From contig NC_065536.1 in NCBI RefSeq assembly GCF_932294415.1, forward strand, positions 2,914,001 through 2,978,000: a stretch of DNA of 64,000 nt, written 5' to 3'. This document shows, piece by piece, positions 1-10,434 of the stretch. The position numbers were made by a program, and so were the translations under genes. This DNA is from Quercus robur (lineage: Eukaryota > Streptophyta > Magnoliopsida > Fagales > Fagaceae). Under the pieces are notes generated by a model. It had not been told where the DNA came from. It was given only the letters and a program-made list of their open reading frames with translations, and made no database searches. The stretch's first letter is position 1; every line of letters starts with the position of its first letter.

Positions 1-1
1 T

Positions 2-97
2 GGCGATTACACCAATGGTGAGAAAGCAAGGAGGGAAGTTTTTGTTGATGCCCAGGCGGAGCAAGCCAAGAGAGATAAGTTCTGGAACAAGAATTAA
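2..97 (+). CDS. C-terminal end of an unidentified protein (partial, runs off the left edge)
   Basis: Reading from base 2 gives an open frame of 31 residues that starts GDYTNGEKARREVFVDAQ and ends in KFWNKN before a TAA at 95-97. The other plus frames are interrupted. The peptide is highly charged, with no membrane segment and no motif I recognise. It resembles the last exon of a small protein, but the beginning lies outside the window. The 130 bases after the stop have no further coding signal and probably include the 3' UTR. The function is unknown to me, and the coding call rests only on the compact, charged open frame. Confidence 0.4.
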   Translation, partial: GDYTNGEKARREVFVDAQAEQAKRDKFWNKN

Positions 98-505
98 CCA
101 TGGAGAGATTGGGGTCTTTTGGTAGTTGGTACTACTCGTGTTGCACATTGGAAAAAAGGATAGTTTAGGACAGAAAAACTGAAAAAGATTACAAGAAGCA
201 AAACATTACCAAGCTAACAAACTCCACTATTAATGTCACATTCTGCAATTGTCATGCTTCAATTGTATATTCAAATTAACCTCAAATGCATTAACCTCAA
301 CAGTTTCATTCGAGGTACTAACAATAGCATTTTCAAATTGGTTCCATATCTTAGCCTCGACTATAAGGCCAAAAAACTACTATCGGTATCATCAAAAGAC
401 TATAAGAAAGGATGCTTATCATATATTCGTATTGTGTCTCTCAAGGTTGTGGGCCTTTGACGAAGAAAGGCCTTAGGATTGGTACTAGCTGCTATTTATT
501 ATTAT

Positions 506-538
<33 letters not shown>

Positions 539-848
539 CCGAATCTTTTGAAGTTTCCGCAATTTTCCACGTCAGCACAGTATTAAAAAAAATAAAAAAT
601 AAAAAACCAAAAAGCACAGTATTAAAATTTTTTAAAAAAAATAATAAAACAAAAAAAAAAAAGTCCTTTCCCATTCCCTTTCACGATTGTTTTCACGATG
701 CTCTCCTTTTCCCAAATTCTCTACCTTTCCCACCATCGACCATCGATCATCTACCTTCTTCAGACAAGAGAAATAACCCCACATCCGAGGGTGGGAATGT
801 AAAAAAGAAATTATTATTTTACCTCATCTTTCTCTCTCTTCAAGCACA
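98..848. other. Intergenic, AT-rich, no gene seen
   Basis: This stretch holds an (AT)n run at about 511-534, A-rich tracts at about 583-662, and a pyrimidine-rich part leading into the tandem repeats that follow. The open frame that crosses it is made of low-complexity sequence and repeat units. I see no domain or splice pattern. Confidence 0.5.
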
Positions 849-1262
849 ACTCTCAGCTTTCCTCTCTCTCACATCTTGGCTCTGTCTCTCTCAGTTCAAA
901 AGCTTGAAGGCTGCGGCGATGGCAGAAGCAAGGGACGACGGCGGCAGGGGTAGGAAGACAATGAAAGCAGCGGTGGCTTGAAAAACAACTCTCAGCTTTC
1001 CTCTCTCTCACATCTCGACTCTGTCTCTCTCAATTCAAAAGCTTGAAAGCTGCGGCGATGGCAGAAGCAAGGGACGACGACGGCAAGGGTAGGAAGACAG
1101 TGAAAGCAGCGGTGGCTTGAAAAACAACTCTCAGCTTTCCTCTCTCTCACATCTCGGCTTTGTCTCTCTTAGCTCAAAAGCTTAAAGGCTGCGGCGATGG
1201 CAGAAGCAAGGGACGACGGCGGCAGGGGTAGAAAGACAGTGAAAGCAGCGGTGGCTTGAAAA
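849..1262 (+). repeat. 139-bp tandem repeat, three copies
   Basis: Three head-to-tail copies begin at about 851, 990 and 1129, so the spacing is exactly 139 bases twice. Each copy has a CT-rich first half and a GC-rich second half. The GC-rich half contains a 20-codon frame (919-981, 1058-1120, 1197-1259) starting MAEARDDGG and ending KAAVA-stop. The copies differ by a few substitutions only, which suggests recent expansion. The small frame recurs because the unit recurs; coding is unproven. Confidence 0.85.
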
Positions 1263-1595
1263 TTTTTCATTTCTGGGTTTCTGTTTCACTTGCCATGGTC
1301 ATGGATAGTGGGCTTTGCTTACCGTGGGTTGTGGGCCGTGGGTGATGGGTGATAGGCTTTGCTCGCCGGTAGTTGCTGGGTGTTTGGGTGGCTTTGAATG
1401 TTGGTTTGGTGGTTGTTTGGGTGTTGGTTTGATTGGTGGATGTTTGGGGCAGTGGGTCTTTGGGTGGCTTCAGATCGGCCTCTACCTCCCTCTCTCACGG
1501 GGCCGTGTCCCCTTCACCTTCGATGGTTCTGTACCGACCCAGCCCGTCGAGACGGGCCCAAAGGTATTATCTTATAAACCTATAATATAAATATA

Positions 1596-1629
<34 letters not shown>

Positions 1630-1849
1630 CTAAATCCGAACTCTATAACTATTAGAACTCTATTACTATATATATATAAACCTTTCACGATGCTTTTTTT
1701 TTTTTTTCACGGCTGTTCAATTTCTAGGTTTATTGCTATTGCCTTTCTCTTCATTCTTTTCGTCCATTTGAATCAGAGTTAAAGGTATGGTATTTGTTTG
1801 CCTTTGTGATAACCCCAGCCTATTTTTAGTGTGGATTTCTTAACTTCTT
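1263..1849. other. Intergenic, G-rich then (AT)n, no gene seen
   Basis: A TG/GGT-rich stretch at about 1300-1470 gives a spurious open frame rich in Gly, Trp and Cys. An (AT)n plus poly-T stretch follows at about 1588-1630. No conserved protein is visible in either strand. Confidence 0.45.
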
Positions 1850-2240
1850 TTTGAATTTTAGTTATATGTTTTTGTGTGGAAATTGAGCTATTGGTCAATT
1901 TGAATTGTTTTTGTGTGGAAACTGAGCTATGGTTTATTTTTTTACCCAACCTATTTTGTATTCTAGAGTTGATTGAATTGTAGGTTTTGTGCACACACTT
2001 AGATAATCAATTTGAATATATGTTTTGTGTAGAAATTGAGCTATTGGTCAATTTGAATTGTTTCTGTGTGGAAACTAAGCTATGGGTTTGAATTTGTTTA
2101 GTGGAATTGTAGTTTTTGTGCACACACTTAGATAATCAATTTGAATATATGTTTTTGTGTGGAAACTGAGCTATTGGTCAATTTGAATTGTTTTTATGTG
2201 GAAACTGAGCTATGGGTTTGAATTTGTTTAGTGGAAACTG
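1850..2240 (+). repeat. Degenerate ~129-bp tandem repeat, about three copies
   Basis: The phrase GTGTGGAAACTGAGCTAT recurs with small changes. The marker GCACACACTTAGATAATC occurs at 1991 and 2120, giving a 129-base period. Inside each unit a shorter ~55-base half-unit is also partly repeated. No coding potential is visible. Confidence 0.7.
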
Positions 2241-2729
2241 AGCGAGGTGGAGTTATCAGCTTGCTTCCTGATAATCTTAACGAAATTGGTGTGGAGTACG
2301 TTGAGGTTAGTTATTCATTACATTGTTCATACTGAATTATGTCCTTTTTTTCTTTTCTTTACAGATATGGAGCAAGTTTTTAATAGTTACAGCAAATATT
2401 TGGTTGCTGTTTTAAATCTACTTTTATGCTTTGATATATATGTTTCTTTTCATAGATATAAATTAATTTTCTGTAACATTTTCTTCTTTGGTATATTTTG
2501 TTGTTAGAAGTATGGCTTTGATTATGTGTGGTTTATATGTAAAATTTGTATATTGACGTCTTGAATTGAGGTTGATTTTGGGTACAGTTGACATCAGACA
2601 GTTGATTTTGTACAATTGATTTTGTATATAAAACAGCCTTTTAAATTCTAATGTCATCATCTTATTCCTCTCATTGCAAATTGAACCAAATTCAATGGAA
2701 ATCCCCCATTTGGGTTTTGCCCTGTTTTT
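2241..2729. other. Intergenic flank of the large tandem array, no certain gene
   Basis: A short open stretch at about 2246-2305 is followed by GTTAGT and then a pyrimidine tract ending TTTACAG near 2365. This looks like an exon-intron-exon remnant, but the peptide is not recognisable. The segment at about 2388-2433 (TTAAATCT, TTTATGCTT) recurs at about 5275-5323 on the far side of the array. Confidence 0.35.
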
Positions 2730-5268
2730 GGGTTGAAAATATATATCTGGGTTTTTTGTAATCTTGGGATCTAACTTTGGTTTGGGATATATTATATATA
2801 TGAAATTAATGGGCAACAATGCAGTGTATTGGTGTGTAAAATTGTTGTGCCCAATGCATTGGACAATATGGAGATGCTGTAAATGGCTCATTTGAGGTTG
2901 ATGACCCCCCCCCCCACCCCTACTGTTTTCCCAATTAGGTAATAGTTAATAGGATGAACCTGTGGAAACATTGTTAATGTGGTTTTGTTTTGTTTTGTTT
3001 TGTTTTTTGTTTTTTTATTTTTCAGCTCACATAGTGAATGATGGGACCCATGTGAAAATTGATACATATTTAGAAACATGGATTAGGAAAAAGGAAATAA
3101 GTTGAACCAGGGGAAACATTATGAAAAATGTATCTTGGTCTCATCTCACATATTGAATGACCAAGTGTAAATTGCGTAATTACTAGAAATGTGCAAATAC
3201 AAATACTTTGATAGTGGTCAGTTTTACAACAGAAACCTAAGAAAAGATCTATGCTGTTTGTGAGGTAAATTAGTATTTGTAAATTAGTATTGCATTAATT
3301 TGTGTATGTGTGTGGTGAGAGGGTTTTTTTTTTGTTTTTTTTTTTTTTTTTTTGTTTCTTTTTGTTTTGCATTTTTGATGAAGAAGTTGCTGTATATGGG
3401 TTGAAAATATATATCTGGGTTTTTTGTAATCCTGGGATCTAAATTTGGTTTGGGATATATTATATATATGAAATTAATGGGCAGCAATACAGTGTATTGG
3501 TGTGTAAAATTGCTGTGCCCAATGCATTGGACAATATGGAGATGCTATAAATGGCACATTTGAGGTTGATGACCCCCCCCCCCTACTGTTTTCCCAATTA
3601 GGTAATAGTTAATAGGATGAACCTGTGGAAACATTGTTAATGTGGTTTTGTTTTGTTTTGTTTTTTTGTTTTTTTTTTTCAGCTCACATAGTGAATGATG
3701 GGACCCATTTGAAAATTGATACATATTTAGAAACATGGATTAGGAAAAAGGAAATAAGTTGAACCAGGGGAAACATTATGAAAAATGTATCTTGGTCTCA
3801 TCTCACATATTGAATGACCAAGTGTAAATTGCGTAATTACTAGAAATGTGCAAATACAAATACTTTGATAGTGGTCAGTTTTACAACAGAAACCTAAGAA
3901 AAGATCTATGCTGTTTGTGAGGTAAATTAGTATTGCATTAATTTGTGTATGTGTGTGGTGAGAGGGTTTTTTTTTTTCTTTTTTTTCTTTTTGTTTTGCA
4001 TTTTTGATGAAGAAGTTGCTGTATATGGGTTGAAAATATATATCTGGGTTTTTTGTAATCCTGGGATCTAAATTTGGTTTGGGATATATTATATATATGA
4101 AATTAATGGGCAGCAATGCAGTGTATTGGTGTGTAAAATTGCTGTGCCCAATGCATTGGACAATATGGAGATGCTATAAATGGCACATTTGAGGTTGATG
4201 ACCCCCCCCCCCTACTGTTTTCCCAATTAGGTAATAGTTAATAGGATGAACCTGTGGAAACATTGTTAATGTGGTTTTGTTTTGTTTTGTTTTTTTGTTT
4301 TTTTTTTTTTCAGCTCACATAGTGAATGATGGGACCCATTTGAAAATTGATACATATTTAGAAACATGGATTAGGAAAAAGGAAATAAGTTGAACCAGGG
4401 GAAACATTATGAAAAATGTATCTTGGTCTCATCTCACATATTGAATGACCAAGTGTAAATTGCGTAATTACTAGAAATGTGCAAATACAAATACTTTGAT
4501 AGTGGTCAGTTTTACAACAGAAACCTAAGAAAAGATCTATGCTGTTTGTGAGGTAAATTAGTATTTGTAAATTAGTATTGCATTAATTTGTGTATGTGTG
4601 TGGTGAGAGGGTTTTTTTTTTTTTTTTTTTTTTTTGTTGTTTTGCATTTTTGATGAAGAAGTTGCTGTATATGGGTTGAAAATAAATATCTGGGTTTTTT
4701 GTAATCCTGGGATCTAACTTTGGTTTGGGATATATTATATATATGAAATTAATGGGCAGCAATGCAATGTATTGATGTGTAAAATTGTTGTGCCCAATGC
4801 ATTGGACAATATGGAGATGCTGTAAATGGCACATTTGAGGTTGATGACCCCCCCCCCCCTACTGTTTTCCCAATTAGGTAATAGTTAATAGGATGAACCT
4901 GTGGAAACATTGTTAATGTGATTTTTTTTTTTTTTTTTTTCCAGCTCACATAGTGAATGATGGGACCCATGTGAAAATTGATACATATTTAGAAACATGG
5001 ATTAGGAAAAAGGAAATAAGTTGAACCAGGGGAAACATTATGAAAAATGTATCTTGGTCTCATCTCACATATTGAATGACCAAGTGTAAATTGCGTAATT
5101 ACTAGAAATGTGCAAATACAAATACTTTGATAGTGGTCAGTTTTACTACAAAAACCTAAGAAAAGATCTATGCTATTTGTGAGGTAAATTAGTATTGTAT
5201 TAATTTGTGTATGTGTGTGGTGAGAGTTTTTTTTTTTTTTTTTGGAAGAAGAAGAAGTTGCTGTATAT
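2730..5268 (+). repeat. Large tandem array, ~600-670-bp unit, four copies
   Basis: Units start at 2730, 3398, 4027 and 4673 (GGGTTGAAAATA), so the spacings are 668, 629 and 646 bases. The last copy is shorter, at about 595. Length changes are confined to poly-T, poly-C and TTTTG runs. Every unit carries a C-run (for example near 2904, 3572, 4201, 4848), then a T-rich tract running into CAGCTCACATAGTGAATGAT, which resembles a splice acceptor. The minus-strand open frames in this region repeat once per unit and share segments such as LPINFIYIIYPKP, so they are products of the array and not separate genes. Confidence 0.9.
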
Positions 5269-5415
5269 ATGTGTACAGCAGCAAATATATGGTTGCTATT
5301 TTAAATCTGCTTTTATGCTTGGAGTTTTAATATCATAGTATATTATAGTGTTCTGCTCGCAAATTTGAATTCTTTTTTCTATTTGTACAATTTGAAAAAT
5401 GTTACTTTTGTTAGG

Positions 5416-5651
5416 AGCCCGATGAAGTCATCCTTCCTGTGCAAATACAAAATCTGAAAGGAAAACAATTTTTTTTCCAAATACAACTAAATAACTATAA
5501 TCTCAACTATGGATGGGAATTCTACACTGTCAAGAAACTTTTTGACTCTTTTGAGGCCAGCATGATGATCTTAGAGACTTTACACTATGTTTGTAAACTT
5601 TTATATTGGCCTTCCTTGTGCAAATGTGTTTCATCCATTAAAGCCTGGTGA
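5416..5651 (+). pseudogene. Possible OB-fold / RPA-like exon relic
   Basis: After a TTGTTAG acceptor-like sequence the frame reads EPDEVILPVQIQNLKGKQ, continues with FFFQIQLNNYN and GWEFYTVKKLFD, and stops at 5649-5651. The pattern 'GK.F.F.I....YN......YTV.K.F' resembles the C-terminal OB-fold segment of plant replication-protein-A-like proteins, many of which belong to mobile elements. It stands alone, without upstream exons I can connect, and the DNA just beyond it (5590-5770) is a repeat also found at 13,480-13,710. I read it as a relic inside an old transposon; the family call is weak. Confidence 0.3.
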
Positions 5652-5759
5652 AAGTGAAAACTCATAGAATCATAGAACTCATTTTGTTTTGATGAGCATA
5701 AACTAGTCTCTTTGGTTAATCAACTTACATTACTTTATTGCTTAGCTAAAAAATCGACA

Positions 5760-6170
5760 TCACATTATGGATAAAATTTTGTTACAAACTAATGGCTACA
5801 ACTCTACTAAATCTATTTTGATTGGATATGAATTATGACAAATCCATCATAGAATTACATTTTCTTCTTTTATTGTCCATACTTGCAAAAATTTTGAAAA
5901 TTTTTGAAAGATCAAATATTAATAACTATATCATCAATCAAATGTTTAAATTTTAAATTTTTATAGTATAAAAGTATGCATAAAAAATTTATTAATCGAA
6001 TGGTAAATAACATACGATTGGCATGTGTATTAGGAAAAAAAAGAACATATAATCCAGCAATTAGATTTTCAAAATACGTAGTCATGTTAATTTTCTATAT
6101 GGGAGTAGAAGCTATTAGTTACAACCAAAATTGTAACCAAACTTTCTACTTGGATTATTACGTGCTCTAG
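5760..6170 (+). mobile_element. Dispersed ~350-bp MITE-like repeat, copy 1
   Basis: The sequence around GACAAATCCATCAT, TTACATTTTCTTCTT and the ATCATCAATCAAATG stretch is alignable by eye with 44,672-45,010 (same strand) and with 31,070-31,450 (opposite strand). The 31-kb copy shows terminal inverted repeats, so the family is probably a non-autonomous DNA transposon. This copy is the most diverged and its ends are not clear. Confidence 0.55.
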
Positions 6171-7079
6171 GGTATAAACTATATATTTGTAATTGATTCG
6201 TTTTAATACTAAGTCTATCAGAAAAAATTATTATCTTAGTATTGTTTCGATTATATACTACTAGTTTTGGTGGCACAGGCTTGTTTCTTTCATCTAGAAA
6301 AAAAATAAATAAATAAAACTTAAAACAAAGAGGGTGTAATTCTTCTTATCTATTAAACAAGACAAGAGATCTTACAAAGCATATGAAGGTGGAATTCTAG
6401 TCTATCTTTAACGAGGGTGTACAAATTCTTCTCATCTATGAAATTAAAACAAAGAGGTCTAATAAGAGATTCTCAACCAAAAAAGAAAAAAGAAAAAAGA
6501 AAATTACTCTTTGCTCACCTGTGATTTGCTCAAAAAAAAATTTGCCTACTTGTGGTTTAAAAATTGACACTTTACCCACCTGAGGTTGGCTCTGTTTGTC
6601 TCATGTTACCTACCTCTATTAAAAACAGGGGTTAATTTGTATTTTTGTTACCTTTTTATGTCTCTCTCCTCTTAAAACATAAAAAACTAAAAATTCAAGG
6701 GAAAAGAAGATCTAAAAGCTGGGTTTTGTAAAAATTAAAACCTAACTTTTATATCTTCTTTTCATGTATCAACTTTTAGATCTTCTATTTTAACACATTA
6801 AAAAAATGTGTTAGTAAACAAATATTTAATAGGTAAATAAAGAAAAATCAAATGTTAACACACATATAATGGAACAAATAAAATGTAAAATCCATAATTT
6901 TTTAGAGAATACCAAACGTAATGTAATTAGTATTCATTTTGATAAGTACAAACATAAATCAGCCAGACTTTTAATCAATGGTTAGTATGGTTTTACTGGT
7001 AAGCTTGTAGTTTTAGATCAAAATTTAGTTAATAAAGCAAAATATTAACACTATAATTTTGACAGTACAACAATGCTAA

Positions 7080-7586
7080 TGATGCTGAAAATCGTCAGTA
7101 AGCCACACAATACTCACATGCTCGAAATGATGCCTGCAAAACACTTGAAGAGAAAACCCTAAGAGAGCACCGATGTGGTACCGGCCAAAGACCCTCCGAA
7201 TGTTAAGTTAGAAAACCTTTCTACAACTCTAGAGTGCCAGAGCTAGGGTGAATTATGCGTACCTTGTTTCCTGAGGGCTTTGGGGTTTTTATAGTAGTGT
7301 AAAACAGACCTCCGTTTCTTGCGTAGGAAGGCGTTTCCTTACGGGGAAGATCATCATTAATGGGCGTGTATTACGGAATCTTCCTCATGCTAGGATTCTA
7401 TCCATATCGGGATTCTATCAATTTAGCAGTGGGACGCAAGTTGTTTCCTTTTAGGACTCCTTGGAAATCACTTAAATTACGTAGAAGTCACGTGACCTTT
7501 GAGATCCATCCACCTTGTGTCTGTGAATTCCAAATCCGTCCACCTCTTGATCCGTCTACTGTTAGTCCGCTGATCTAACACTGTCA
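7080..7586 (-). mobile_element. LTR-like sequence inside the Pack-MULE
   Basis: It is related to the well-delimited solo LTR at 18,035-18,486: both share a GAGAGCACCG-TGTGGT-CCGGCCAAAGA core, a downstream GCGTACCT and a TTTTTATAG block (a TATA box on the minus strand). The proposed ends are TG at 7080 and CA at 7586. The flanks are GCTAA on the left and GCTTT on the right, only 3 of 5 identical, so the target duplication is not proven and the right end is uncertain. Confidence 0.5.
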
Positions 7587-7675
7587 GCTTTATTTGGATG
7601 GATCCGTCAACTAATTTCTCCATCTTCAAATGCCACTTAGTTTATTTTTTTGATAGGGATAAAACACAAATTTTA

Positions 7676-8058
7676 TTAACCTATTGTAGGCCTGATCTCG
7701 ATCCCTTCAACCTTGAGGGCAACAATGAGGGCAGTATTCCACTCACCATCTTCTACCCCCATAAGTTTAATCTGCAATTCATCATCTTCTCCTCCCTCAT
7801 TGAAAAACTCACCCAACTCAATCTCTAACCATCCATCTTTTCTCGGCTTGGCTTCACAGCAAGCAGGCCCAAACAAACAGTTCGTTCATAAACTTCACCT
7901 CTGCCAATAGTTCCAACTGAAGCCTTCAAAGGAGGGTCATCAAATTTACGAGCTCTCCTCAACTTGAACACAAGGTAAACGGTATAGTTTATTTTTGGAG
8001 ACATCATGGAAGTACTCATCTTGCCACAGATTTCAAACCAACACACATCTAAATCTAA
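7676..8058 (-). pseudogene. Captured PP2 (phloem protein 2-like, F-box PP2-B type) fragment
   Basis: Read from 8058 downwards, the minus strand gives DLDVCWFEICGKMSTSMMSP, then NYTVYLVFKL and a VSVG-type segment. In a second frame (below about 7876) it gives RKDGWLEIELGEFFNEGGED and then a C-terminal IEIRP before a stop. These blocks are the start and end of the PP2 lectin domain of plant F-box/PP2-B proteins. The middle segment normally between them (the YQ..P.R region) is missing, and the frame shifts near 7850-7876. The N-terminal F-box is absent. It lies between the inverted repeats of the element at 6505-8440, so it is most simply a transposon-captured fragment; no function is expected. 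Confidence 0.7.
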
Positions 8059-8424
8059 TAGTTATCAATTGTCTAATTAACTATTTTCTTATTGTTATCA
8101 ATTGTATTTCGCTATTAAATATTTGTTTGCTAACACTTTTTTTAATGTGTTAAAATAGAATATCTAAAAGTTAATACATGAAAAGAAAATGTAAAAATTA
8201 GATTTTAATTTTTACAAAATCTAGCTTTTAGATCTTCTTTTCCCTTGAATTTTTAATTTTTTATGTTTTGAGAGGAGAGATACATAAAAGGGTAACAAAA
8301 ATACAAATTTACTCATGTTTTTAACAAAAGTGGGTAACAGGAGACAATCGGAGCTAAACTCAGGTGGGTAAAGTGCCAATTTTTAAACCACAAGTAAGCA
8401 AAGTGTTTTTCAGGAAAACCACAG

Positions 8425-8625
8425 ATGATAAGTCATTTTGCTCCCTATCATTTTAAATGTGACAATTTAGTTTCTAGCATTTTAGTATTATATCAAAATA
8501 GTCTCTAATAGAAATTGATGGATAGAAAATACTGATGTGGCTGATTGCAGATGGTTAAAATAAAATATCATTTTTATGCCACATGCTAGCATGTTGAATA
8601 AATTAAAAAAAAAAAAAAAAAAAAT
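8425..8625. repeat. Isolated MULE-type terminal arm
   Basis: The succession TTTTGCTCCCTATCATTT, an AGTCTCTAATAG-like block, a GAAAATACTGATGTGGCTGA block and then a GCCACATG block resembles the left arm of the element at 62,520 onward (GTCCC..., GAAAATACTGAGGTGG, CTGACGTGGCTAATAG). No partner arm was found nearby, so this is a solo or truncated end. Confidence 0.4.
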
Positions 8626-8812
8626 TCTTATGTTTACCTATTGCAAGCATGTAACGCAAAATTAAAGATCTCAAAACCCCTTAAACTATCAATCATATTT
8701 GGTCAAAAAATGCTAATAACAGCATATTATCTAAAATTTGTTGTAAAAATATTGTACACCTATCATTTATCATTTCTTGAACTTGCCTCATACACCATTT
8801 CTAGCAGCAGCG

Positions 8813-8844
<32 letters not shown>

Positions 8845-10434
8845 CTAAAATGATCTAAGGTCAAGTAGTGTCCGACTTTGCCTCTGAAATTAGTTTCCTC
8901 GTCCCCTAATGCTTACTTAGAATTTTCCTTCTTTTCTGTTTTGTTGGGCCTTTGCAGTCCCAAATTCTTTCTATATCTGAAATCTTATTAGGCCTCAAGT
9001 ACTATTCCACTTTTTGTAAAATTTTGGTATCGTGGCAAGCCCATTGGGTCATACATTCTTAATGTGAGAGTGGCTGGTTTTTTGTATGATAAGGAGGTTT
9101 TGAAGCAAATGAAAGCTTTAGGTGTCACAAGTAACATGCACAGGCTTAGGTTCGTTTTTTTTTTTTTTTTTTTTTTGTTTTTAAATATTTCTCGCAAACC
9201 AAACAGAGGGGATTGCTTAAAAATTAAAGAATCTTTAATTTGTTTAGAGGCTTATATTGAAACTTTCTTTTCCTCTTATTATTGATTTCTTTGTGTGTTT
9301 CTATGTTGTAACCTTTGCCCGATGGTTCTTCTTGTTCTAAATATTAGTTCCTTTGCATACTTTGGAAAATCAAAAAATAGCCCGTAATTGGTTTTTGTTT
9401 AATTCACCTAAAACTACACCTACACCTACAAAACAATTAGCTTTTGGATCTTCCTCCAAAAACTAGCAGAGTTTGTGCCTCGTATTGTTCCAAATGAAGT
9501 AACAAAGCTAGTAAAATTCCCCAAAAATCCATTATTAATGTAAAATAAATGAAATATAAAAGCAAGAAAAGGAAATATGAGGATGATATTGTATCTAAAT
9601 TGCTTCTTGCACACGTGTGTGTATATATATTTCTATTTCTATTTCTATTTCTATTTGCTCTCGGTCTTTCTCAAATATTTCTGTGTGCCTACAATGTAGA
9701 AGCTCATATTTATAGAAGAAAGGGGAGAATCTGAAGCAACTAAAAGGGGCAAGATCCCTTAAATTAGCTGCCTCTATTAGATGTGATGGATGCTCGTGAA
9801 AATAAATAGTACATAAGAATTACAGACTTATGTTAAAACAGAAACGATACACCAATACTCAAGTTATTGCATAATTTAGAGCGAACTCAGGGGAATAATT
9901 TCAAACTCGTGCTAAAGTAGAAAGTGGATTTTCATATTGTTTCTATATTAATTTGTGGGCGTTAAAAAAATGTTTATATTATTATGTAGTTGCATTATGC
10001 TTAGTGATAAAATAGCATTACTGGATTTGCCTTCGTGAAATTTGTACAAAACTTAGTAAGACTTTATAATGCTGCAGCTTTGAGTGCTACTAGTTAGTTC
10101 GTTTATATATGATCCTTAATACCAAAAAAAATAAAAGCATGAACTATCATAGTGTTTTGTTTTCATGCTTGATAGTCCCATGAAAAAGCTAGAAGTTTTC
10201 ATTGGAAAGTAATTGTAAATTGGGATGATCTAGTAGATTTGTGCGGTAAAGACAGGGCAACTAGTCTGTGAGGGTGTTGAAACAGGTGTAAAAGTTGTTG
10301 ATTTGGATAGTGGAACTTAGATCCAAAAGAATTGTACGCTGATGACGATAATTTTTCGCCAAACTCAATTAATATTCAAAAGAAAAGAGCTCAAGTACCA
10401 ATTGTTCCTTTTACTGTTATGCAAAGAAAAGAAT
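8626..10434. other. Intergenic, no gene supported
   Basis: It contains poly-A and poly-T runs (about 8597-8622, 8813-8839, 9153-9176). The stretch at about 8998-9152 is open in one plus frame (GKPIGSYILNVRVAGFLYDK...), without a family I recognise and ending in a T-run. There is also a (TATTTC)n microsatellite at about 9630-9655. Nothing here has a convincing gene structure. Confidence 0.4.

Larger units (their letters stand above)
6505..8440. mobile_element. Mutator-like element with long inverted repeats (Pack-MULE type)
   Basis: About 340 bases at the left (6505-6840) are the imperfect reverse complement of about 340 bases at the right (8095-8440). Matching blocks include TTTACCCACCTGAG against CTCAGGTGGGTAAA and CAAGGGAAAAGAAGATCTAA against its complement. 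Long terminal inverted repeats with the TTTACCCACCTG motif are typical of plant Mutator-like elements. The interior carries a broken host-gene fragment (PP2 domain) and an LTR-like insertion but no transposase, which fits a Pack-MULE. The exact ends and the expected 9-base target duplication could not be fixed by eye. Confidence 0.7.

Noticed and set aside
412..981. 189-residue open frame on the plus strand
   Set aside because: It crosses (AT)n, A-rich and CT-rich tracts and ends in the first 139-bp repeat unit. Composition is low-complexity and no domain is visible.
2463..4970. Several minus-strand open frames of 63-142 residues
   Set aside because: They recur once per unit of the tandem array with the same segments and end in homopolymer runs, so they are repeat products.
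8998..9285. Open stretch reading GKPIGSYILNVRVAGFLYDK
   Set aside because: No recognised family, no flanking exon signals on both sides, and it runs into poly-T. It is kept only as a remark in the intergenic entry.
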